Assembly: GCF_004785665.1 (NCBI RefSeq)
Contig: NZ_SRPJ01000001.1
Coordinates: 682,001-746,000, forward strand
Source of the DNA: Staphylococcus pragensis
Lineage (GTDB): Bacteria > Bacillota > Bacilli > Staphylococcales > Staphylococcaceae
Direction of reading: 5' to 3'
DNA: 64,000 nucleotides
Shown: positions 33,412 through 42,796 of the stretch, one piece after another
Position numbering within the stretch: the first letter of the stretch is position 1
Layout of the letters: the number at the start of each line of letters is the position of its first letter
Position numbers and translations under genes: made by a program
The notes under the pieces: model-generated
What the model saw: only the letters and a program-made list of their open reading frames with translations
Database searches by the model: none
What the model was told of the DNA's origin: nothing

Positions 33412-33588
33412 GAATCCTCTTAACGATAGAGAAAAATTAGAGATTAAGACATTAAGCGTTTGTATTCTGGGAAATCCTAAAGCAGAATTTTCGGTAGCAA
33501 GAGCCCAGTATAGAGAATTTCGTTCAGAAATTATACTCCTAAAGCTTTTGTCCCAGTCTCATATTTATTATCAGTTAAGAGGATGTTT
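33412..33588. repeat. Terminator arms separated by about 150 bp of repeat-like sequence
   Basis: ATCCTCTTAAC (33414-33424) and its exact complement GTTAAGAGGAT (33574-33584) flank 149 bases, and TTTTT follows the second arm. The interval has no long frame. Its minus strand reads TGAGACTGGGACAAAAGC, resembling the GGGACA-type intergenic repeats common in staphylococci, and it has internal pairings such as CAGAATTTTCGG and AGAATTTCGTTCAGAAATT. It serves the convergent polymerase and tyrA genes. Confidence 0.6.
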
Positions 33589-34680
33589 TTATAATATATA
33601 AGTTTCAAAAGAGTTTAGTGCTCTAACTCCTAATTCACGGTCTTGAGGTGTTTTAAAGCTAATGCGTAGAGCGCCTAAAATGTCTTCACGGACTTCTAAA
33701 ATTTTTAAGTTACTTATAGAAATATTATGTAAACTTAGTATATTAGTAATTTTGTTAATCATACCCGGTTCATCTGGAATGTCTACATATAGATCATACG
33801 CTACATTTAGTGCTCCACGTTGTTTAACAGGGAGTTGATCTCTATAATTTTTTGCATCTTCAAAAAAAGAGTGTATAGTATCACTTTCATCATTTTTAAT
33901 TGAAGCTGCGATAGCTTGGAACTGCAATTGTAACATTTCTAAAATATCTAAAATGTTTTCTTTGTTACTTAAGGTAATATCCCTCCACATATCAGCGTTA
34001 CTGCTGGCAATACGGGTGATATCTCTGAAACCACCGGCTGCTAATTGCTTTACTAGTGCATGCTTGTTTGAATTATTTTCACTTAAATGTACTAAACTAG
34101 AAGCGACTATATGAGGAACATGGCTTACAATACCTGTAACATAGTCATGTTCTTGTGCGGTAGTAGTAATGAATTTAGCAGATGTTGAAGCTAGCAATTC
34201 TTGTAATTTGTTAGCAGCTAAAGCGTTTCGACTATCATTATAAACTAGAACATAATAAGCATTTTCAAATAAATATTTCTTAGAATTGAGCACACCTGAT
34301 TTATGACTACCAGCCATTGGATGACCGCCAACAAGATGAATATTATGTTCTAAAAGGTATGATTCATATTGTTGAATGTTTACTTTCGTACTACTAGTAT
34401 CTGTAACAATTAAATTAGGGCGTGTGCGATAGTTAGGTAATTCTTTTAAATATACTTCAGTCTGTTGAACAGGGGTAGCATAGATAATGATGTCAGCTTT
34501 TTCGATACCTAAAGCATAGTCTTCAATTTTTTCATCAATGATACCTATGGATTGTGCCTTATCGAGTTGAGTTAAATCAGCATCAAATGCAGAAATTTGA
34601 ATATCTGGACGATAAAACTTTAAGTTACTTGCTAAACTACCGCCAATTAGACCTAGACCTACGAATAAAATATTTTTCAA
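33589..34680 (-). CDS. tyrA: Prephenate dehydrogenase
   Basis: TyrA oxidises and decarboxylates prephenate to 4-hydroxyphenylpyruvate for tyrosine synthesis, using NAD. The 363-residue protein has the Rossmann motif [14 protein letters not shown] at the N terminus, VTDTSSTK, the catalytic region [13 protein letters not shown], and EEHDYV-like [16 protein letters not shown]. The C-terminal ACT domain follows (about 295-363; [46 protein letters not shown]), which usually mediates feedback by tyrosine or related compounds. I use TTG at 34680, because AAGGTG lies six bases upstream and the length equals that of the S. aureus protein. The in-frame GTG nine bases earlier overlaps that ribosome site. 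Confidence 0.95.
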   Translation of the reverse strand: MKNILFVGLGLIGGSLASNLKFYRPDIQISAFDADLTQLDKAQSIGIIDEKIEDYALGIEKADIIIYATPVQQTEVYLKELPNYRTRPNLIVTDTSSTKVNIQQYESYLLEHNIHLVGGHPMAGSHKSGVLNSKKYLFENAYYVLVYNDSRNALAANKLQELLASTSAKFITTTAQEHDYVTGIVSHVPHIVASSLVHLSENNSNKHALVKQLAAGGFRDITRIASSNADMWRDITLSNKENILDILEMLQLQFQAIAASIKNDESDTIHSFFEDAKNYRDQLPVKQRGALNVAYDLYVDIPDEPGMINKITNILSLHNISISNLKILEVREDILGALRISFKTPQDRELGVRALNSFETYIL

Positions 34681-34699
34681 TTGAATCACCTTATTTCAA

Positions 34700-34714
34700 A
34701 ATTTTCAGAATACA
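34700..34714. promoter_or_regulatory. CodY-box-like sequence upstream of tyrA
   Basis: AATTTTCAGAATACA matches the CodY consensus AATTTTCWGAAAATT at 12 of 15 positions. It lies about 20 bases before the tyrA start. CodY represses amino-acid synthesis genes in staphylococci, so a role is plausible but rests on sequence match alone. Confidence 0.35.
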
Positions 34715-34827
34715 TTTATTGTAAAATAGCCTACATAATTAAACAATAGATATATAGATAGATTAATAGAGATAGATGAGTAAGTACGATAAAATAAATA
34801 TTAATAAGATAAAAGGAGGAAATAAGA

Positions 34828-35865
34828 GTGAGCGAAAAGGTTTTACAAACGATTAAAGAATTAACAGAAATTAATAGTCCTTCTGGTAATGCAGCTGAAG
34901 CTGTGAATTATGTAAAAGACAAAGTTGAAAGTTTAGGTTATCCTACTAAATTAACTAATAAAGGTGCATTAATCATTACTGTTAAAGGAAAAGATGATGA
35001 GCATCAAAGATGTATCACTGCACATGTAGACACACTTGGAGCTATGGTTAAAGAAATCAAAGACGATGGACGATTAGCGCTTAGTTTAATTGGTGGCTTT
35101 ACTTATAATGCTATTGAAGGTGAGTATTGTGAAATTCAAACAGAAGCTGGCCAAGTATACACTGGAACAATTTGCCTACACGAAACAAGTGTACATGTCT
35201 ACAAAGATAATCATGAAATTGAACGTAATATTGAACATATGGAAGTTCGTATAGATGAAAAAACATCTTCAGCTGAAGAAACAAGAGATTTAGGAATTGA
35301 AGTAGGGGACTTCATTAGTTTCGACCCTAGAACTCAAATTACACCTTCAGGATTCATTAAATCACGTCATTTAGATGATAAGGCCAGCGTAGCAATGATC
35401 TTAGAATTACTGGAAAAGTTAAAACAAGACGACATAACTTTACCTCATACTATCCAATTCTATATATCAAATAATGAAGAAATAGGATATGGCGCAAATG
35501 CTTCTATTTCAGAAAAGATTATAGAATTTATCGCATTTGATATGGGAGCATTGGGAGATGGCCAATCTTCAGATGAATATACAGTTTCTATTTGTGCCAA
35601 AGACAGTTCTGGTCCGTATCACAAAGAATTAAAATCTCATTTAATTAATTTATGTAAGATTAATCAAATTCCATATAAAGTAGACATTTATCCTTATTAT
35701 GGATCTGACGCATCTGCAGCGCTTAGAGCTGGAGCTGATATTCGTCATGGTTTATTTGGAGCAGGAATCGAATCATCTCATGCACTAGAAAGAACTCATA
35801 TTGATTCAATTAAAGCTACTCAAGACTTACTTTATGCATATTGTTTATCACCAATAAAATTGTAA
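34828..35865 (+). CDS. M42-family metallopeptidase (aminopeptidase/endoglucanase-like)
   Basis: A 345-residue cytosolic dinuclear metal peptidase. Motifs in order: AHVDTLGAMV (first metal His and Asp), SRHLDDKASVAMI (bridging Asp and catalytic base), NNEEIGYGAN (the general-base and metal Glu), FDMGALGDGQ and the last metal ligand in GIESSHALERTH. The family builds large tetrahedral or barrel assemblies that trim peptides. Some members were once annotated as cellulases, but peptidase activity is the supported role. The start is GTG behind AAAGGAGG. It is followed directly by the trp operon promoter, not by its own clear terminator. Confidence 0.92.
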   Translation: MSEKVLQTIKELTEINSPSGNAAEAVNYVKDKVESLGYPTKLTNKGALIITVKGKDDEHQRCITAHVDTLGAMVKEIKDDGRLALSLIGGFTYNAIEGEYCEIQTEAGQVYTGTICLHETSVHVYKDNHEIERNIEHMEVRIDEKTSSAEETRDLGIEVGDFISFDPRTQITPSGFIKSRHLDDKASVAMILELLEKLKQDDITLPHTIQFYISNNEEIGYGANASISEKIIEFIAFDMGALGDGQSSDEYTVSICAKDSSGPYHKELKSHLINLCKINQIPYKVDIYPYYGSDASAALRAGADIRHGLFGAGIESSHALERTHIDSIKATQDLLYAYCLSPIKL

Positions 35866-35872
35866 AATGTCA

Positions 35873-35901
35873 TTGACAATTAAAATAATTATATGTATTA
35901 T
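35873..35901 (+). promoter_or_regulatory. trp operon promoter
   Basis: TTGACA (35873-35878) and TATTAT (35896-35901) are separated by 17 bases, close to a consensus SigA promoter. It lies just after the M42 peptidase stop and drives the T-box leader. Confidence 0.85.
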
Positions 35902-35907
35902 ACTGAA

Positions 35908-36124
35908 TTATAAGAATTGTCAAATAATTTTAAGTAAAGTAGATAATATGATTTGTAGCATAAGAAAGCTAATGGTAGATGGGAATTAGCACGATATATT
36001 TTTGAATTGGGCTTAAAATGTATAATTGAATAATCATTGAGTGAACATGAAAATGTTAATTAAGGTGGCACCACGGTAACGCGTCCTTATAATTGAGGAT
36101 AGCTAACCGTGGTGTCTTTTTGAT
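35908..36124 (+). promoter_or_regulatory. T-box riboswitch, tryptophan specifier, trp operon leader
   Basis: The conserved T-box element AAGGTGGCACCACGG (36062-36076), followed by TAACGCGTCC, is present. A terminator follows: CACCACGGT (36069-36077) pairs with ACCGTGGTG (36106-36114), then TCTTTTT. The stem I specifier loop is visible as GCTAAT (35968-35973)/ATTAGC (35985-35990) around a loop containing AGA-TGG-GAA. UGG at 35980-35982 is the tryptophan codon. Uncharged tRNA-Trp should therefore turn on the operon. The end positions are approximate. Confidence 0.9.
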
Positions 36125-36310
36125 TTACAATTTAATATCGTCTAATCACAACTAATTAACGAATAATCTAAAGAAGCAGCGTTAAGGAAGCATTTAATTT
36201 CAAAAAAAGTACAAATTAAATAGTCTGAATTTTCAAAATAAAAAAGGTGGAAAATTTTATTAATACTTAAGTCATTAAATAACTCATTTTATTAAGAAAA
36301 GGGTGAGCAT
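36125..36310 (+). other. Leader between the T-box terminator and trpE
   Basis: 186 bases of AT-rich transcribed leader without a gene. A weak CodY-like match, AATTTTCAAAATAAA (near 36231), agrees with 11 of 15 positions. I see no other element. Confidence 0.45.
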
Positions 36311-37560
36311 ATGGAAATATATTATGAAGTGATAAGAGCTAACATCACTCCAGAAGTTCTAGGTCAACTCAAAGAACAAAAGATTATATTAACCAGTTTG
36401 ATATTCAGATTAATGATAATTTACTCAAACAATTGCCATTTGTTTCAGGGTTTATTGGTACGTGTAGTTTTGATTTAGTCAGACATGAATTTCCTATATT
36501 GCAACGACTCAATGTCGAAGCTAAGAAAGAACATGATGATGTACAACTATATATGATTGAAGATGTCTATGTATTTGACTACTACAGAGATGATTTGTAT
36601 GTCATTGCTACTAATCAATTTTCAGAAGTAAGCAAAGATCAGTTAAAAACGAGAGTACAAGAACGTATTGAAAAGCTGTCATCTATTAAAGTATATGAAC
36701 AAAATATGATAGCGCCACCAAATAGAACAAATGTAACAACTAATATAACTGATAGTGATTTTATAAATAATGTTAAATACTTAAAACAGCTAATTAAAGA
36801 AGGGGACATGTTTCAAGTTGTTCCATCAAGAATTTATCAATATCATCATCATTTTGGAGAAAATAAGTATCAATTAAGTTATCAACTCTATCAAAATTTA
36901 AAACGACGCAATCCTAGTCCATATATGTATTTTATCAATATGGGTGGGCCAATCATCGTTGGAAGTTCTCCAGAAAGTTTCGTCAAAGTTCATAATAATG
37001 AAGTCATTACTAATCCAATTGCCGGCACGATAAAAAGAGGTAAAACAAAAGAAGAAGATGAATATAATGCGAGTCACTTGTTAGCAGATGAAAAAGAAAT
37101 AAGTGAACATAGCATGCTAGTAGATTTAGGACGAAATGATATTCATAGAGTAAGTAATACAGGGACTTCAAAAATTACAAAATTAATGGAAATTGAAAAA
37201 TATGAACATGTAATGCATATCGTGAGTGAAGTTAAAGGTCAAATAAAAAAGGAACTGTCGCCTATGACTGTTATTGCCAATCTTTTACCTACTGGAACAG
37301 TTTCAGGTGCGCCAAAACTAAGAGCAATACAACGAATTTATGAAGTCTATCCTCATAAACGCGGTATATATAGTGGCGGTATTGGCTACATTAATTGTAA
37401 TCAAAACTTAGATTTTGCTTTAGCCATTCGAACAATGTTTATTGATGATACTACAGTTCAAGTAGAGGCTGGTTGTGGTGTAGTGTATGACTCTATTCCT
37501 GAGAAAGAATTAGAAGAAACACGTTTGAAAGCGAAGAGTTTATTGGAGGTCTCCCCATGA
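36311..37560 (+). pseudogene. trpE: Anthranilate synthase component I, internally deleted and frameshifted
   Basis: TrpE makes anthranilate from chorismate with TrpG. The expected start is ATG 36311, after AAAAGGGTG, giving MEIYYEVIRANITPEVLGQLKEQKIIL. This frame then ends at TAG about 57 codons in. The remaining protein continues in another frame, from KDYINQFDIQINDNLLKQLPFVSGFIGTCSFDLVRHEFP onward, and is intact to the stop: all chorismate-domain motifs are present (GTIKRGKTKEEDE, HSMLVDLGRNDIHRV, LPTGTVSGAPKLRA, YSGGIGYI, VEAGCGVVYDS). The total is about 415 codons instead of about 465-470, so some 50 codons are missing from the N-terminal domain, including the region of the tryptophan feedback site. 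The 13 bases at 36379-36391 read as KIIL in one frame and KDYIN in the other, which suits a deletion between short repeats. The only start in the second frame, TTG 36433, lacks a ribosome site. Confidence 0.88.
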
Positions 37561-38156
37561 TACTAATTATCGATAATTATGATTCATTTACTTACAACTT
37601 AGTAGATATCGTAAAACAGCTAGATGAAGTGATAGTCAAATATCCAGACGACAAAGATGTGTTGAATTATAGTGACGAAATTAACGGTGTAATTATTTCT
37701 CCAGGGCCTGGTCATCCACTCGATAATGACTGTTTAATCAATGCTATTGATACATATAAACATTTACCAATCTTAGGTGTATGTTTAGGCGCTCAAGCAC
37801 TCACTTGCTATTATGGCGGTAAGGTTGTTCAAGGTGTAAAGGTAATGCACGGCAAAGTAGACATAATGAAAGTATGTAGTCCAACGCTTCTATATCAAGA
37901 TTTACCGACTGAATTTAAAGTTATGCGTTACCACTCATTGATAAGTGATGAAAATTCATTCCCTTCAAACTTAATTATTACAGGTAAGACCGAAGATAGC
38001 ATCCAATCATTTGAAGATAACCACCATTTACATTTTGGTATTCAATATCATCCAGAGTCTTTCGCTACTGACTATGGAGAACGAATTATTACTCATTTTA
38101 TACATCTTGTGCACGAAAGGAACAACTCAGATGAAACTACTAGAGCACATTTATAA
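37557..38156 (+). CDS. trpG: Anthranilate synthase glutamine amidotransferase
   Basis: TrpG supplies ammonia from glutamine to TrpE. The 199-residue class I glutamine amidotransferase has the motifs [18 protein letters not shown], the nucleophile Cys76 in [14 protein letters not shown] and the His/Glu pair in [10 protein letters not shown]. Its ATG overlaps the trpE stop by four bases, with GGAGG upstream, so translation is normally coupled to trpE. The trpE frameshift may reduce this coupling, although the last part of trpE is still open. TrpG overlaps trpD by 26 bases. Confidence 0.96.
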   Translation: MILIIDNYDSFTYNLVDIVKQLDEVIVKYPDDKDVLNYSDEINGVIISPGPGHPLDNDCLINAIDTYKHLPILGVCLGAQALTCYYGGKVVQGVKVMHGKVDIMKVCSPTLLYQDLPTEFKVMRYHSLISDENSFPSNLIITGKTEDSIQSFEDNHHLHFGIQYHPESFATDYGERIITHFIHLVHERNNSDETTRAHL

Positions 38157-39126
38157 TCAAACTATTTTGACACAAGAACAATCGACAGAATTTATTAATA
38201 CCTTAATTAATCAAGATATTAAATTTGAAGATAAGATTGAATTGCTTGAAGCATTTTCAAGAAAAGAAATTCATCAACAAGAGCTAACATATATTGTAGA
38301 AAGTCTAATTCACACAATGTATCCTACGCAACCGACTTATGATGGAAGTATATGTGTATGTGGAACTGGAGGCGACAAATCTAATAGTTTCAATATTTCT
38401 ACAACCGCTTCATTTATTGTTGCAAGTGCTGGCGTACCAGTAATAAAACATGGTAACAAAAGTATAACCTCGAATTCTGGTAGTACAGATTTACTACATG
38501 AATTAGGTATTTCTACGACAGCTGTAACTGATGTAGCAGAGCAAGTGGCACAAAAAGGACTAGCGTTTATAAGTGCTATGGAATCTTATCCAATTATGAA
38601 GTACATTCAACCAGTTAGAAAAGCGATAAAGACACCTACAATTTTTAATTTAGTTGGCCCTTTAATTAATCCATTTAAGCTAACTTATCAAGTTATGGGC
38701 GTTTATGATCCATCTAAATCAAAAATGATTGTAAACACCTTAAAAGATTTAGGGCGTCGTAAAGCAATAGTGGTACATGGCGCAAATGGTATGGACGAAG
38801 CTACATTGTCCGGTGACAATGAAATTTACGAATTAAATGAAGATGGTTCTATTCGTCATTATCATTTAAACGCTAAAGACTTAGGTTTGAGAAATGCAGA
38901 TAATAACGAACTAAAAGGTGGAACACCTCAGATTAATAAACAAATCACCTTGAACATTTTAAACAATCAAGATCACACTGTTAAACGTGACATAGTCGTT
39001 CTAAATGCAGCACTTGCACTTTATGTTACTGAAAAGGTTGAAACAATTAAGGCAGGAGTTAAGTTAGCTCAACATCTTATCGATAGTGGTCAAGCTATGA
39101 AACAGTATTTATTGATGGGAGCGTAA
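38131..39126 (+). CDS. trpD: Anthranilate phosphoribosyltransferase
   Basis: TrpD joins anthranilate and phosphoribosyl pyrophosphate. The 331-residue protein has the glycine-rich PRPP loop [47 protein letters not shown] (about 72-117). Further motifs are the [10 protein letters not shown] segment and [22 protein letters not shown]. The start is ATG 38131, behind GAAAGGAAC and inside the end of trpG. The longer frame from 38011 is rejected since it lies wholly over trpG. Confidence 0.96.
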   Translation: MKLLEHIYNQTILTQEQSTEFINTLINQDIKFEDKIELLEAFSRKEIHQQELTYIVESLIHTMYPTQPTYDGSICVCGTGGDKSNSFNISTTASFIVASAGVPVIKHGNKSITSNSGSTDLLHELGISTTAVTDVAEQVAQKGLAFISAMESYPIMKYIQPVRKAIKTPTIFNLVGPLINPFKLTYQVMGVYDPSKSKMIVNTLKDLGRRKAIVVHGANGMDEATLSGDNEIYELNEDGSIRHYHLNAKDLGLRNADNNELKGGTPQINKQITLNILNNQDHTVKRDIVVLNAALALYVTEKVETIKAGVKLAQHLIDSGQAMKQYLLMGA

Positions 39127-39130
39127 TGAA

Positions 39131-39916
39131 ATGACTATTTTAGATGAAATTGTAGCGTATAAAAAACAATTGCTAAATAAAGGATATTATGAGGAAAAAT
39201 TAAATACTCTTAAAAATATAAAAGTGGCACATAAACAGAAATTAGTTGAAAATTTGAAAAGTAGCTTTAGATTAAATATTATTGCAGAAATTAAATCAAA
39301 AAGCCCCTCTGTATCTTCATTCCATGAACGTAATTTAGTTCAACAAGTAAAAGATTATGAACACTACGGTGCCAATGCGATTTCTATTTTAACAGATGAA
39401 CAGTACTTTGGGGGGAGTTTTGAACGATTACAGGAACTTACTTTACATACTAACCTACCTGTATTATGCAAAGATTTTATTATACATCCGCTTCAAATAG
39501 ATGTAGCTAAAAAAGCTGGCGCAAGCATAATTTTATTAATCGTCAATATTCTAACCGATGAACAATTGCATGATTTATATACTTATGCAAGTAATTTAGA
39601 ATTAGAAGTTTTAGTTGAAGTACATGACAAAAGTGAATTAGAAAGAGCCTACCAATTAAACCCTAAAATAATAGGTGTAAATAATAGAGATTTAAAAACG
39701 TTCATTACAGATGTAACCCATACAAATCAAATATTGTATAACAAAAAGCAAGGATATTATTATATTTCAGAAAGTGGCATTAATACAAAAGATGATGTTG
39801 AAAAAATTATTAAGAGTGGAATAGATGGTTTATTAATAGGTGGAGCGCTAATGAATTGTCATGATTTAACTCATTTTTTACCATCTTTGAAAATGAGAAA
39901 GGTAAATCAAAAATGA
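39131..39916 (+). CDS. trpC: Indole-3-glycerol phosphate synthase
   Basis: TrpC closes the indole ring of 1-(2-carboxyphenylamino)-deoxyribulose phosphate. The 261-residue TIM barrel has the N-terminal segment [13 protein letters not shown], the catalytic lysine motif [66 protein letters not shown] and GLLIGGALM. It is separate from TrpF, as in other Firmicutes. It starts five bases after the trpD stop and overlaps trpF by four. Confidence 0.96.
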   Translation: MTILDEIVAYKKQLLNKGYYEEKLNTLKNIKVAHKQKLVENLKSSFRLNIIAEIKSKSPSVSSFHERNLVQQVKDYEHYGANAISILTDEQYFGGSFERLQELTLHTNLPVLCKDFIIHPLQIDVAKKAGASIILLIVNILTDEQLHDLYTYASNLELEVLVEVHDKSELERAYQLNPKIIGVNNRDLKTFITDVTHTNQILYNKKQGYYYISESGINTKDDVEKIIKSGIDGLLIGGALMNCHDLTHFLPSLKMRKVNQK

Positions 39917-40548
39917 TACTCAAGTTTTGTGGATTTAAAACAGTTAAAGATGTAGCAAAAGTAAAATCATTAAATATTGATATGATTGGATTTATACATT
40001 TTCCTAAAAGTAAGCGTCACGTTGATATCCAGCAATTAAATAACTTAATGACAGTGGTTCCTAGAAAAATTGAAAAAGTCGTCGTAGTGGTAAACCCAAC
40101 TTTTAAAGAAGTTCAAAACTTAATCATAAATACACCGCTTGATTGTATTCAGTTTCATGGTAACGAGTCAATCGAATTAATCAAAAAGGTTAGAGAAAAT
40201 TATAAGAATATTAAGATAATTAAAGCGCTTCCTGCTACAAAAACTATCGCCAAATTAATAAAATTATATGAAAACTATACTGACTATCTAATTATAGATA
40301 CACCTTCAGAACATTATGGAGGCACAGGACAAAAGTTTAATTGGGAATTACTCAATAATGTTCAAACGTCGACACCTTATTTAATCGCTGGAGGATTAGA
40401 TATGGAAAGTGTGCATCAACTTGAACAATCAAATTTAAAACATGCTGGTTATGATATTTCTAGTGGCATTGAAAGTAATCATGACAAAGACTTAACTAAA
40501 ATGAATAAAATCGTACATCTTGTGAAAGGAGATTTAAACTATGAATAA
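39913..40548 (+). CDS. trpF: Phosphoribosylanthranilate isomerase
   Basis: TrpF carries out the Amadori rearrangement before TrpC. The 211-residue TIM barrel has the catalytic cysteine near the N terminus ([14 protein letters not shown], Cys6), the [11 protein letters not shown] segment, [10 protein letters not shown] and the catalytic aspartate region [19 protein letters not shown]. The phosphate-binding [12 protein letters not shown] and [10 protein letters not shown] follow. The ATG overlaps the trpC stop, and the end overlaps trpB by eight bases. Confidence 0.95.
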   Translation: MILKFCGFKTVKDVAKVKSLNIDMIGFIHFPKSKRHVDIQQLNNLMTVVPRKIEKVVVVVNPTFKEVQNLIINTPLDCIQFHGNESIELIKKVRENYKNIKIIKALPATKTIAKLIKLYENYTDYLIIDTPSEHYGGTGQKFNWELLNNVQTSTPYLIAGGLDMESVHQLEQSNLKHAGYDISSGIESNHDKDLTKMNKIVHLVKGDLNYE

Positions 40549-41752
40549 CATCCAAACCGAAGCTGATGAATTAGGATTCTTTGGTGAATATGGAGGACAA
40601 TATGTTCCAGAAACATTAATGCCAGCCATCATTGAATTAAAAAAAGAATATACGAAAGCGAAACAAGATCCTCATTTTCAAAAAGAAATCGCATATTATT
40701 TAAAAGAATATGTTGGTAGAGAGACACCCTTAACTTATGCTAAATCATACACAGAAACATTAGGAGGCGCCAAGATTTATCTTAAACGTGAAGACCTAAA
40801 TCACACAGGCGCGCATAAAATCAATAATGCCATTGGTCAAGCTTTATTAGCGAAACGCATGGGAAAAAATAAATTGGTTGCTGAAACGGGTGCTGGTCAA
40901 CATGGCGTAGCTAGTGCAACGGTTGCAACACTATTTGATATGGAACTGATTGTCTTCATGGGAAGAGAAGACATTAAAAGACAACAATTGAATGTCTTTC
41001 GTATGGAATTATTGGGCGCTAAAGTTGAAGCAGTGGATGACGGACAAGGCACATTGTCTGACGCAGTAAATAAAGCACTGCAATATTGGGTAAGTCATGT
41101 CGACGATACACATTATTTATTAGGCTCAGCACTTGGTCCGGATCCATTTCCAACGATGGTTCGAGACTTCCAAAGTGTCATTGGTAAAGAGATAAAGTCA
41201 CAAATATTAGATAAAGAAGGCCGTTTACCAGACGCAATAGTAGCATGTGTAGGCGGGGGATCAAACGCAATAGGAACTTTTTATCCATTTATTCAAGATG
41301 ACGTTAAATTATATGGTATTGAAGCAGCCGGTAAAGGTGTTAATACTGATAAGCATGCACTTGCTATTGGAAAAGGGCGACCAGGCGTACTTCATGGCTC
41401 AAAAATGTATTTAATTCAAGATGATAATGGACAAATAGAATTAGCACATTCTATATCTGCTGGGCTGGATTATCCTGGAATAGGACCAGAACATTCCTAC
41501 TATCAAGATATAGGAAGAGTAAAATACGAGTGTGCAAATGACCGAGAAGCTATGGAAGCGCTCATCCGCTTCAGTAAAATAGAGGGAATTATCCCAGCGA
41601 TTGAAAGTGCTCATGCACTAAGTTATGTAGAAAAATTAGCACCTACAATGAAGAAAGATGAAATTATTGTAGTTACAATTTCTGGACGTGGTGACAAGGA
41701 TATGGAAACTATTCGACAATATACTAATGAAAGAGGTGGTATAAATGACTAA
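40541..41752 (+). CDS. trpB: Tryptophan synthase beta subunit
   Basis: TrpB condenses indole with serine. The 403-residue PLP enzyme begins with the family signature [16 protein letters not shown]. It carries the cofactor lysine Lys93 in [19 protein letters not shown], the [10 protein letters not shown] catalytic loop and the phosphate-binding [10 protein letters not shown]. Indole passes to it through a tunnel from TrpA. It belongs to the TrpB1 type that partners with TrpA. GAAAGGAG serves as the ribosome site inside trpF, and the end overlaps trpA by eight bases. Confidence 0.97.
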   Translation: MNNIQTEADELGFFGEYGGQYVPETLMPAIIELKKEYTKAKQDPHFQKEIAYYLKEYVGRETPLTYAKSYTETLGGAKIYLKREDLNHTGAHKINNAIGQALLAKRMGKNKLVAETGAGQHGVASATVATLFDMELIVFMGREDIKRQQLNVFRMELLGAKVEAVDDGQGTLSDAVNKALQYWVSHVDDTHYLLGSALGPDPFPTMVRDFQSVIGKEIKSQILDKEGRLPDAIVACVGGGSNAIGTFYPFIQDDVKLYGIEAAGKGVNTDKHALAIGKGRPGVLHGSKMYLIQDDNGQIELAHSISAGLDYPGIGPEHSYYQDIGRVKYECANDREAMEALIRFSKIEGIIPAIESAHALSYVEKLAPTMKKDEIIVVTISGRGDKDMETIRQYTNERGGIND

Positions 41753-42473
41753 ATTATTTATACCATACATTATGGGTAATAAAAATTTCATAAAAAATAT
41801 TGCGGTATTAGATAAAAATGGGGCTGATATCATCGAAATTGGTGTGCCATTTTCAGATCCTGTGGCTGACGGGCCTGTGATTATGAATGCAGGGAACAAA
41901 GCAATTAAAGAGGGCGTGACCATTGATTTTATATTTAATGAATTAGTTTCGCATCAAAATGAGATAAAGTGTAAATATGTACTTATGACATATTACAATA
42001 TTATTGTGTCATATGGAGAAAAAGCCTTTTTCAAAGAATGTGAAAAAGCAGGAGTATATGGCGTTATAATTCCAGATTTACCTTTTGAATTGGCCGAAGC
42101 ATTGAAAAGAAGAATAAGTAACTACTCGGTGAAAATCATTTCACTTATAGCAATGACCGCTTCAGATGAACGTATTAAAACGATTGCAAGACATGCCGAG
42201 GGATTCATTTATACTGTGACAATGAATGCTACAACCGGAGAAGATGGAACTTTTCATCCTGAATTGAAAGAAAAAATAAATAGAATAAAAGAACTTACTG
42301 ATATACCCGTGGTTGCAGGGTTTGGTATTAGAACCCCTGAACACGTTACTAACATCATAGAAGTGGCAGATGGTGTGGTAATTGGAAGTGAAATTGTTAA
42401 GAGATTTGAAAGCTATGATCCAATCAAAATGGAGAACTATTTAGTGTCAATAAGAGGGGCATTAAATAAATAA
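41745..42473 (+). CDS. trpA: Tryptophan synthase alpha subunit
   Basis: TrpA cleaves indole-3-glycerol phosphate to indole and glyceraldehyde 3-phosphate. The 242-residue TIM barrel has the catalytic glutamate in [19 protein letters not shown] (which also holds the catalytic aspartate), [13 protein letters not shown], the loop-6 region [14 protein letters not shown] [23 protein letters not shown] and the phosphate-binding GVVIGSEIV. It is somewhat shorter than the usual 250-270 residues, as is typical for staphylococci. It ends the trp operon and is followed by a terminator. Confidence 0.95.
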   Translation: MTKLFIPYIMGNKNFIKNIAVLDKNGADIIEIGVPFSDPVADGPVIMNAGNKAIKEGVTIDFIFNELVSHQNEIKCKYVLMTYYNIIVSYGEKAFFKECEKAGVYGVIIPDLPFELAEALKRRISNYSVKIISLIAMTASDERIKTIARHAEGFIYTVTMNATTGEDGTFHPELKEKINRIKELTDIPVVAGFGIRTPEHVTNIIEVADGVVIGSEIVKRFESYDPIKMENYLVSIRGALNK

Positions 42474-42564
42474 ATAGCAACTGTTAATTTCAGTATAATA
42501 ATACAATTAGAATGGTTGGCAAAGCGTGTGCAAATACTTTAAAATAAAATTAACATAATTATTT

Positions 42565-42602
42565 AATAAGCTGAAAACTTAGTCTTTCAGCTCTTATTAT
42601 TT
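42565..42602 (+). terminator. trp operon terminator
   Basis: AATAAGCTGAAA (42565-42576) pairs with TTTCAGCTCTTATT (42585-42598, one bulged base), followed by a weak T-rich tail. Confidence 0.75.
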
Positions 42603-42796
42603 GTCTACATCAATATAAAATAAATTGAAGCATTTGTCTGTATTAATAGTTTCTATTTCAGTTTTATAAATATCTATTGTATACTTATTGAGATTAGAGA
42701 AAAATAATTTCAAAGTAATGCTTAGAAGAAAATTATTTAACTGAAATAGTGAACATTAATCTAGATAAAGATATCTTAAATTAGGAGTTATAAATA
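42603..42796 (+). other. femA upstream region
   Basis: 194 bases of AT-rich DNA that should hold the femA promoter. TATACT/TATTGT-like sequences occur near 42677-42690, but I cannot assign a firm promoter. The ribosome site is TTAGGAG at 42780-42786. No gene is seen. Confidence 0.45.
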
